Shown: one piece after another, positions 1 through 7,500 of the stretch | Layout: every line of letters begins with the position of its first letter | Numbering within the stretch: position 1 is the stretch's first letter | Source: CAYXFZ01 sp964464385 | GTDB lineage: Bacteria; Planctomycetota; UBA1135 | Assembly: GCA_964464385.1 (NCBI GenBank) | Contig: CAYXFZ010000048.1 | Coordinates: forward strand, 1-19,040 | DNA length: 19,040 bases | Direction: 5' to 3' | Notes under the pieces: model-generated | Seen by the model: the letters and a program-made list of their open reading frames with translations, nothing else | Told to the model about the DNA's origin: nothing | Database searches by the model: none | Position numbers and translations under genes: made by a program

Positions 1-1
1 T

Positions 2-310
2 CTAGGCACCCACCAGCGCGAGATGCGTTTGGCGAAGGAAAGACACGCCGGGGACATGTTGCAACACATGGCCGGGATGATTTCCTTGGCCCTTCCAGAC
101 GCCCAAGAAAACGGCCCCTGGGCCGGGCCAGGAGACCGCCCGCAGGACTGGAAAGAGGTCATTGACTTGGCAGGGTTGGCCAACATCCCCGATCTCCCGC
201 CTGATCCATGGGGCGGAGCCTATCGGCTGCAGCGTCAGCCCGAAGGGTCGCTGATCTTGTCCTGCAGCAACGCGGCCGTTCCGGCCCTGACGGTCCCGGC
301 CGTGCCCTGA
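2..310 (+). CDS. C-terminal end of a pseudopilin-like (GspG-type tail) protein, 5' truncated
   Basis: The reading frame is open from the left edge and ends at TGA 308-310, so only about 102 C-terminal residues are present. The visible part has a helical, charged stretch followed by a run of the type LPPDPWGGAYRL and a short beta-like end. The 'DPWG.xY' element near the C-terminus is typical of type II secretion major pseudopilins (GspG) and of many planctomycete-type pilin-like proteins. The diagnostic N-terminal prepilin helix would lie outside the window, so family assignment is tentative. The gene converges on the minus-strand ThiE/TenI-like gene with a 22-bp gap (311-332), in which I see no convincing terminator. 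That the frame is real is supported by its good protein-like composition and by the sharp end just before the neighbour's stop. The precise function is unknown. Confidence 0.55.
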   Translation, partial: LGTHQREMRLAKERHAGDMLQHMAGMISLALPDAQENGPWAGPGDRPQDWKEVIDLAGLANIPDLPPDPWGGAYRLQRQPEGSLILSCSNAAVPALTVPAVP

Positions 311-332
311 CTCTGAATTCGCGCGCCGAGAT

Positions 333-917
333 TCAAGCCCAGGCTTGGACCAAGCTTTGCAGGATTTCAGGACGGCGTGCGGCCCGCAATACGGCCACGC
401 CCAGGGCGCCCGCCTCGCGGCAAGCCTGGACTTGCTCGGCCCGGTAAATCCCGCCAATCGCCACCACGGGAGCTCGACCCGCCGCCTCTTCCAGCCCAGA
501 AATTCCACACGCCGGCAAAAGCCCCTGCTTCTCCGGGGTCTCCCATACCGGCCCAAACAGGGCCGGACAGGTTCCATCCAATTCTTGCGAATCATGGGCG
601 GAAAGCCAAGCGGGAACTTGGGGACCAGGCCAAGTCTCCCGGCGCAACGAACGAAACCCGTGTACGAAAGCGTCAGCCTGCACCAAAACCGCCCAATCCT
701 GGCGACCATGGACGGCCAACCAAGGAGCTCTGTCGCGCAGAAAACCCAAGATCTGCAATGCCAGACGTTCTTCGCAACGAGGAAGGCGAAAACTCCAGGC
801 CTGCGCCCTTTGCGCACTCTCGGCCCAGACCTCCGCCGCCGCCATGTCGGGAAGTCCGGAAGCGACCGCCCAAATGCCGCGAGGAAAATCAGGAGGGAGT
901 TCGAAAGGCGACGCCAA
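333..917 (-). CDS. ThiE/TenI-family protein (thiamine phosphate synthase or thiazole tautomerase-like)
   Basis: A protein of about 194 aa with the TIM-barrel pattern of the ThiE/TenI family: a beta-1 start (GIWAVASG), a central ADAFVHG strand matching 'ADGVHLG', LSAHDSQE matching the 'S.HS.EE' loop, FGPVWETPEKQG matching the phosphate loop 'FGPvf.T..K.G', and a late VVAIGGI followed by a GALGVAVLRA strand. ThiE joins the thiamine pyrimidine and thiazole; TenI is a thiazole tautomerase. The usual ThiE 'VND' magnesium segment reads VHG here, and the WET loop looks more TenI-like, so I leave the symbol empty. The chosen start is TTG at 917, which overlaps the upstream gene by 29 nt, because the next in-frame start (ATG 845) would delete beta-1. 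It is the last gene of the minus-strand operon. Start confidence is low; family confidence is good. Confidence 0.75.
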   Translation of the reverse strand: MASPFELPPDFPRGIWAVASGLPDMAAAEVWAESAQRAQAWSFRLPRCEERLALQILGFLRDRAPWLAVHGRQDWAVLVQADAFVHGFRSLRRETWPGPQVPAWLSAHDSQELDGTCPALFGPVWETPEKQGLLPACGISGLEEAAGRAPVVAIGGIYRAEQVQACREAGALGVAVLRAARRPEILQSLVQAWA

Positions 918-2844
918 AGTCGCGAACCCAGGAGCGCAAGGAATCCGAATCCACCGGGCCCGAGATCTGGGCAGTGCTACGGTCGATCCGCGTGAGGCCA
1001 AGCCTCTCCAATTCCGGATGGAATTGCAGACGATCCAAAATTTCAGGACAATCACAGGTCAACTCGCCATCGGGATGCCAAGTCACCAGGCCATCGCTCC
1101 GCGCCCAAGATTCCAGGGAGAAGATCACGTTTTTGGGCAAAGGAGTCCGCGAGCGTTCTTTCAGAAGATCCAGGATGGCATCCAACTCCACTCCCTGGGA
1201 AAGGGCGCGATGCAAACTGACCGGAGTCATTCGATAATGGTACAAGGCGTCCACTTTCTCCCTTTCACAAAAACGGTCCAGTTCGTAAACCAAGCCAAAG
1301 GAGCGTTCCTCCGGGAAAAGAACCACTTCAAAGTCTGGANNNNNNNNNNTGTCCAAGAGTTCCGCCCCCAATTCCGTGAGGCGAATTCCATTCAAGCGGC
1401 CGGATTTGTCGTAACCCAGATCCACGACCCCAAGCAAGTAGAGGTCCTTGCGAATCCAATGCAAAAGGTTCCAAGCCAAAGAACGCAAGTCGGCGGAGGA
1501 ACGTAAGGGAAAAGAGGACTGCTTTTGTTCTTCAGCTCGTTCCTGGACCAGTTCCGCGAGATAGTGATTGCGCGCCACAAAGGGAAGGAACATGGGGTCG
1601 TACCACTTCCCCTGCTCCATCCGCTTCAAAAAACGAAGGGCCGTGTGCCGCAACAAGAGTTGATGAGCCATATCGCCCGGCAGTTCCCGATCTTCCAAAA
1701 ACCAGTTCAGCATGAAGCGCTGCTGTTCCACGAGCGGCAAGGACAAAAAGTTCTGACCAGCCTCGGTAAATTGAAACTCACGCTCTCCAGTGCGGTCCAT
1801 CAGCTGACTGTCCAGGGCAAAACGAACTTCCGTCTCGAAAATTTCTCGCAAAGTAAATTCGCGGCCAGGATTTCGAATCAAGCGCTCCGCCAGCCGCTTG
1901 CCCGTGCTCTTAAAGAGAGAACCGTTGACGGTAAAGCGGACACGTTCATCGCCAATGAAACAAGCGAATCGTGAAAAATTGGAAACGAAGTCTACGCCAA
2001 TCGAGGCAATGGACTCGGGCTCGTAGGCTTCCTCTGCGGACCGATCCCTTAACAGGGCAACCACAGCCTCACCAAAAATGGAAACCACGGGACCCTGTTG
2101 CCGAATTCCGAATTTTTCCAAGTTGAAGTCGCCCAAGGTCCCCAAGGTGGATTCTTCCAGGGCGGCGCGCAAGCGCCCACGCAACGCAGGGTTAATGCCC
2201 AAATCTGCAAATTCGGTCAGCGCAACCAACCCGCCGCGTTCGGCCAGAATGGACCAAATAGCGTCCTGAAGATCCTTGCTCAATTCGCCGAATCGCTCTC
2301 GCAAACCAGCTTCATTGGCCAACAACCGATACATGCGGTGGGCACGATCCACGGCCTGATCCTCGGCCCCGGAATTGCGATAGTGGCGGACCAAGAAGGC
2401 CCGCAAGGTCAATAACTCGCTGGGATGCAAATCAGCCGCGACCGGCCCTTCGCGAAGAGTTCGCGCCAAGCTGGGTTCCACCTGCCAGCAACGCTCCCTT
2501 TGGTCTGCTGTGCGGTGCATGGTGACCAAACCGGCGTTTTCCAATTCGGCCAAGGCGCCCCGCGCTGCACTGCCAGCAGCGACCTCGGGATCCATGCGAC
2601 GACGAACCGTGGAGGTCGTCATGGGTGCATCCTCACCCAACAGAACCTGCAGGGCTGCGGCAGCAGGCTCCCCCAATCCTCGGCGTACCGCCTCGGCTGA
2701 GGAGCCATCCCCCATTGCCGAGACTAGTGCATCAAGGCGACGAGCGCGGGCAGTTGGAGGTTCTCCTCCCACCCAAAGATCATGCAAATCCAACAACTCG
2801 ACATCGGATCGAGAGGCCAGAGCCCGCTTGAGGAGTCCGGTCAC
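889..2844 (-). CDS. XPB-partner protein with Helicase_C_3 (XPB/Ssl2-like helicase-conjugated) domain; contains an assembly gap
   Basis: About 651 aa as written, with four unknown residues near 499-502 caused by ten N. The N-terminal two thirds is mostly helical, with winged-helix-like stretches (for example the region around residues 70-130), and has no enzyme motif that I recognise. After the gap, roughly residues 503-595 match the Helicase_C_3 pattern: a PDFEVVLFPE strand, LDRFCEREK, a YRMTPVSLHRAL block, then PLPKNVIFSLESW. The same pattern occurs at the N-terminus of the neighbouring XPB. In mycobacteria a protein with this kind of domain (Rv0862c) sits beside the XPB gene, so this arrangement has precedent. 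The start is GTG 2844, which overlaps the XPB stop as GTGA, with GGAG 8 nt upstream (2853-2856). It probably acts as an accessory factor or nuclease/loader partner of XPB, which is inference. The true length across the gap is unknown. Confidence 0.85.
   Translation of the reverse strand: MTGLLKRALASRSDVELLDLHDLWVGGEPPTARARRLDALVSAMGDGSSAEAVRRGLGEPAAAALQVLLGEDAPMTTSTVRRRMDPEVAAGSAARGALAELENAGLVTMHRTADQRERCWQVEPSLARTLREGPVAADLHPSELLTLRAFLVRHYRNSGAEDQAVDRAHRMYRLLANEAGLRERFGELSKDLQDAIWSILAERGGLVALTEFADLGINPALRGRLRAALEESTLGTLGDFNLEKFGIRQQGPVVSIFGEAVVALLRDRSAEEAYEPESIASIGVDFVSNFSRFACFIGDERVRFTVNGSLFKSTGKRLAERLIRNPGREFTLREIFETEVRFALDSQLMDRTGEREFQFTEAGQNFLSLPLVEQQRFMLNWFLEDRELPGDMAHQLLLRHTALRFLKRMEQGKWYDPMFLPFVARNHYLAELVQERAEEQKQSSFPLRSSADLRSLAWNLLHWIRKDLYLLGVVDLGYDKSGRLNGIRLTELGAELLDXXXXPDFEVVLFPEERSFGLVYELDRFCEREKVDALYHYRMTPVSLHRALSQGVELDAILDLLKERSRTPLPKNVIFSLESWARSDGLVTWHPDGELTCDCPEILDRLQFHPELERLGLTRIDRSTAQISGPVDSDSLRSWVRDFGVAFRTPS
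1340..1349. other. Assembly gap (10 N)
   Basis: Ten ambiguous bases interrupt the XPB-partner gene just before its Helicase_C_3 domain. Ten N is commonly a placeholder of unknown length. The frame happens to continue across it, but the linker that usually precedes this domain looks short here, so bases are probably missing. Confidence 0.97.
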
Positions 2845-4547
2845 GAAGAATGCTCCAACAGAGAATCAGCCGGCAGAATGTCGTAAGCATAGCCCTGTTC
2901 CGTCAAGAACCGTTGCCGTTTCTCGCCATAGTCCTGATCTACCGTGGCCTCGCTGACCAAGGAATAAAACCGGGCCCGACTTCCATCTTTTTTTGGCCTT
3001 AGAATTCGTCCCAATCGTTGTGCCTCTTCCTGCCTGGAACCAAAGGTGCCCGAAATTTGAATGGCCACGTTGGCGTCAGGCAAGTCAATGGCGAAATTCC
3101 CAACTTTGCTGACGATCAAAACAGGAACTGATCCTTCCCGGAAGGCCTGATAGAGAGTTTCCCGATCGGAGTTGGGCGTTCGCCCGGTAATCAATGGCAG
3201 GCCGGTGCATTCCTGCAAGGCATTCAGTTGGCCAATGTACTGACCGATCACGAGAATTCGTTCCCCGGCATGCTTCTCCAGGAGCGCGGTCACGACCTCC
3301 TGCTTGGCGGGGTTCTCGGCCGCCAATCGGAAGCGTGCGCGTTTGGAAGCGGCCAGATACTCGGTCCGCAATGCGTCTTCCAAACTCACCCGGACTTCCA
3401 CACAATCCACTTCGGCGATGTAACCCTGCCTTTCCAAGTCTTTCCAAGGAGCGTCATATCGTTTGGGTCCAATCAGCGAAAAAACTTCATCCTCCTTGCC
3501 GTCCTCACGCACCAAGGTGGCCGTCAATCCCAAACGACGCCGGGCCTGGATTTCTGCCGTTGCTCGAAAGACAGGGGCCGGCAAAAGGTGCACTTCGTCA
3601 TAGATAATCAAACCCCAATCGTGATCGGAAAAGAGACCAAAATGTTTAAACTCGTCTTCCTTGGAGGCGCGCCAAGTCAAGATCTGATACGTCGTCAAAG
3701 TCACCGGGCAAATTTCTTTGACGGATCCAGAGTACTCCCCAATTTGATCCTCACTCAAGTTGCTTTTATCCAACAACTCCCGACGCCATTGCCGCAAGGC
3801 CACGGTATTGGGAGTCAGAATCAAGGTGTGGGCCCCAACTTCGGCCATCGCTGCCATGCCAACCACGGTCTTGCCGGCCCCACAGGGAAGAACAATGACA
3901 CCACTTCCACCCAAGGAACTGCCACCACAATGAAAGGACTCGGCGGCCGCGGTCTGGTAGGGCCGCAGAGCAAAACTTTCGCCACTGGCAATCGTCGAAT
4001 TGAGTTGGATGTCCAAGCTCTGTCCGTCCACATATCCAGCGCTGTCCTCAACCGGATAACCCAAACGAATCAGGACATGCTTCAACTCACCCCGGTCACC
4101 CCGGAGGACGGCCGCCGTGCCGCTTTCTTCGTCCAGATCCTGCAACAGGATTTTGAGATCAGCATCGCCCGCAAGTTGTTCGAGAATGCGCGGTTTACCG
4201 CAAGTCAGGCGCAAGGGAGCGTCCGCTGCCGCTGCCAAATCCGCATCCAGACGGAAGAGGCCACAGCGACCAAACCAGGTCCGTACCTCGGTCTCGAAAT
4301 TGGACGGCAACCCGTAGCGAGCATTCTGCCTCAAGAAGGCCAGCACGGAGCGCAAACTCAGGCCCGTGGCCGCGGCGTTCCAAATGGAAATGGGAGTCAC
4401 CCGGTAGGTATGCAAATACTCTGGGGATTTGACCAATTCTGTAAATGGCAAGAGACGATCCCGCATCTCCTCAAATTGAGGATGGGCCGTCTCTAAAACG
4501 ATCGTGAGATCGCTTTGTAGGATGAGAGGGGGAATGCTTTCGCTCAA
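2841..4547 (-). CDS. xpb: DNA helicase XPB (ERCC3-type, superfamily 2)
   Basis: 568 aa. XPB is a 3'-to-5' ATP-dependent DNA translocase/helicase of nucleotide excision repair and, in eukaryotes, of TFIIH; bacterial forms occur in scattered phyla. Residues 1-100 hold a Helicase_C_3-like N-terminal domain (PLILQSDLTIVLE, HTYRVTPISIWNA). Then come Walker A PCGAGKT (221-227), Walker B DEVH (317-320, the XPB form of DEAH), motif III TAT, the XPB-specific RED motif (347-349), and motif VI QRLGRILRP (510-518). All catalytic motifs are intact. I chose the TTG at 4547, which overlaps the upstream UvrA-like stop as TTGA and puts the start just before the conserved N-terminal domain; a longer TTG start at 4583 is possible. 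The gene lies directly between the UvrA-like gene and the partner gene, with 3-4 nt overlaps at both ends, so the three are very likely co-translated. Confidence 0.95.
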   Translation of the reverse strand: MSESIPPLILQSDLTIVLETAHPQFEEMRDRLLPFTELVKSPEYLHTYRVTPISIWNAAATGLSLRSVLAFLRQNARYGLPSNFETEVRTWFGRCGLFRLDADLAAAADAPLRLTCGKPRILEQLAGDADLKILLQDLDEESGTAAVLRGDRGELKHVLIRLGYPVEDSAGYVDGQSLDIQLNSTIASGESFALRPYQTAAAESFHCGGSSLGGSGVIVLPCGAGKTVVGMAAMAEVGAHTLILTPNTVALRQWRRELLDKSNLSEDQIGEYSGSVKEICPVTLTTYQILTWRASKEDEFKHFGLFSDHDWGLIIYDEVHLLPAPVFRATAEIQARRRLGLTATLVREDGKEDEVFSLIGPKRYDAPWKDLERQGYIAEVDCVEVRVSLEDALRTEYLAASKRARFRLAAENPAKQEVVTALLEKHAGERILVIGQYIGQLNALQECTGLPLITGRTPNSDRETLYQAFREGSVPVLIVSKVGNFAIDLPDANVAIQISGTFGSRQEEAQRLGRILRPKKDGSRARFYSLVSEATVDQDYGEKRQRFLTEQGYAYDILPADSLLEHSS

Positions 4548-7500
4548 GAGATCGGCAGGAGCGCCGGGTGATGCCCCTTGCAAACCGGGCGCATCCCAGG
4601 CAAAAGGCAGTCGTTCATTCTAAGGGCGACTCGCCGAGCCTCCAAGGGGGTCAGTCCAGCAAAGGGATGGAGCCAGCATTCGCCGAAGGGCTCAAGCCCC
4701 GCCAATTTCGCCAAAATTGGCGCCAAACTTGCCATTCCAAGGGCCAAGGTCGAAAGGGGAGCATCCAAAAGCAAGGAACCCAATCCCGCTTCGACGGCCA
4801 AATTCAGGGGCCCGGCCAAGGCCGGGCTTTCGGCAAAATGAATGGCCAGTTTTGCTAAGGAACAAAATCCCAAATCAGACCAACGGAGGCCCCGGATTTC
4901 CAAGGATGCAGTCTCTCGACTCCATCCCGACCCCCCGCAGGCCACGCAGGGCAAGAACAGGGCCTCGTGCGAGGACTGACGTCGCCTACCGAGGCAGACC
5001 GGACAACGGCGGCCCCGCGAACTCAGGGTCAAATCCGAATCGGCCCATCCTCGCATGCGAGCTTCTTCACAGGCCAAGTATTGCCGACGCAAAGGAGGCT
5101 CCAAGCCCAGAGCCTGGCGCAAGGTCGCCTGATTGGGGGCCGGAGCCGGGTCGGCCCAGGCCGAACCATCAAGTTCCAAGGAGAAGGGCGACAAGGGCAA
5201 GAAGGCGACCTTCCCCAATTCCGTCAGAGGCCCAGGGGAATCCGACCATCCTTCCGGATCCGTCCAGCGATGGGCACCCGGTCCAGCCAAGCGCTCGGCC
5301 AGTCGGCGAGCACATGCCGGAGGCAAACCGGACAGCGGACGATCGTGCAACAAGACGAGGCCGTGCAAAGGGAACAAGAGCAAGCCAAGCAAGCGGGCCA
5401 AGCGGCACTCCAAGGGCTGAAGAGAACGCATGAGCGTGTTTCCTGCTCGCTCCAAGAGCGATGTGCCGGCCAAGAGTGATGCCGCCTCCACAAAGAGGGG
5501 TTCGGGAGTCGCCCGGGTCGCGTGCTGCAAACTTTCCACCAAAGGGGCTGCCCGGAACTCGTCCAAGGTCCAGTCATGCCAACGCCGGACCACCGCATCT
5601 TCGGAATTCTTGGTCCACCCACATTCCCGACAGTGACCAGCGTGGTATTCCCAGACTTGGGAATCCGTACGGGCCAACAAGCGCCCGCCCGCAAGCAAAC
5701 GCGCATGGTGTTCCATGTCCAAGAGACGCCCTGTGGAATCGGGCCATTCCAATGCATCCCCACGATCCAACCAAACTTCATCCCCGACAAGAACCTCTTC
5801 TTCCGCCCGCAACAAGACCGCCTTACCTTGCCGCCACAAGCGCCGAAACCCGGCGGCCCGCAAAACCGTGGCGGAGAGTTCCGTGGTGAGCAAGGGCGCG
5901 GTCCAAACCCGCACTCGCAGGGCTTGATTCGACTCCTGCAGGGAAGAAATAGCCTCCCGAAGATCGTTCCACGGCCCCGCTCCCCCGCATTGGCGACATC
6001 GGGGCTCTCCATGCCGCTTCACTTTCTCCGCCAAGACCCCGTCCAGACCCAATACTTGCAAAAGAGTGGCGGTCGGGGGGGCGGGAAGGGGCCAAGCTAC
6101 GGGAGCAACGGCCCGGGTTTCTCCTTCCCCAGATTGCCAAGCGAAGGCTTGGTTTTCTTGCAAGGGAGAGCGCGTGTTCCACTCGCGCAGCAAATCTTCA
6201 TGCAAGCGCCTCCTTCCCTTGCCGTACAAATCCTCCTCCAAAATTTCGGATTGCAACGCCGGAGGAGGCAGGGAATCGGCCAACACGTGCGGAACGGATT
6301 CCCCATCTCGCAACCAACGGCCCGTAGGGGTGTCCGCGTTGCGCAATTCCTCCGGCCTACCTGCAAACAAAAGACGCCCGCCCTCGGCCCCGGCACCAGG
6401 TCCGATCTCCACCACGTGGTCGGCCGCTTGGATCAGTCCCTCTTCGTGCTCCACAACCCAAAAAGAATGGCCCTCGTTCGTCAACTGACGCAACACCTCT
6501 ACGACTCGAATGGAGTCCTGAACCGGCAAGCCCAAACACGGTTCGTCCAACAAGAAGAGTCGAGGATGCCCACGTCGGGCACTGGCAAGCTGGCGAACCA
6601 AGGCCAAACGACTGCGCTCCCCGAGGGAGAGAAATCGTCCTCGTTCACCCAGAGAGCGGTCTCCCAGTCCAAGAGACTCCAAGAGCACCAAGGTGCGCCG
6701 CAAACGGGTGTCCCCAGGCAAGTGAAGCAATAAATCCGAAAGGGATTTTTGCAACCAAGAACGCAAGGAAAGCCCGCCTTGGCGCAAGTCCAACAGGTCT
6801 GCGCGGAGACCCAGGCCATCGCAAACAGGGCAAGCCATGAAATCTTCGTCCAAGCCTCGACCTCGACAACGAGGGCAAGCGCCATTCTTTGGGCTGGCCA
6901 CCAGATCCGCGGCGGACAACCCACGGATTCGGCCCTCTTCTCCATCGGCGAGACGGATTCGCAATTCGCTCCACACTCCGGCCAAAGTCGCCAAGGTGGA
7001 TTGCGGAGACCAACCAAGAGCTCGCTCCAAGAGTGAAGTCACTCCGTGAAAACCTTCTCCTCGGGAACCCTGTTCCCGCAAGCGCGGCAACAAAATATCT
7101 TGCAAGAGGGTGGTCTTGCCAGATCCACTCACTCCAACCACGGCAACCACCCCGCCCAAGGGCAAATCCAACTGCGATATTTGGATATGCCGCAATTCCA
7201 GTTTGACAAAGGAAAGAGCCCCCGAAAATTCCACCGAGCGCGTTTGCGGACGCACCAAGTCGGGTGGCACCCACTGCGCACGCTCTCCTTGCGAGACCAA
7301 ATGGCCCCCGCGAGGACCACCACCCGGGCCAAGACAAACGAAACCATCCGCCGCCTCCAGGAATTGATTGCCCGGATCCGCCGTCAAGAGGGTATTCCCT
7401 TGTTCCACCAACTCGCGTAGCAACGGGCAAAGCCGGGCCCTCTCCTGCCCATGCAGGCCCAGGCCCGGTTCGTCAATCCAGAGCAATTGTTGGCACCGCA

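Noticed and set aside
334..347. CAAGCC-CA-GGCTTG inverted repeat as a terminator
   Set aside because: The loop is only 2 nt, no T run follows, and it lies within the last codons of the ThiE/TenI-like gene.
2..817. 271-residue minus-strand open frame at the left edge
   Set aside because: It overlaps both the plus-strand pseudopilin-like tail and the ThiE/TenI-like gene in another frame, and its composition (Trp/Arg/Pro-rich, no motif) is that of a shadow.
3228..4496. Plus-strand open frame of 422 residues across the XPB gene
   Set aside because: It is antisense to a clear helicase, has no recognisable motif, and arises from the codon bias of the real strand.
5522..6733. Plus-strand open frame of 403 residues across the UvrA-like gene
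   Set aside because: Antisense shadow; low-complexity basic sequence and no start context.
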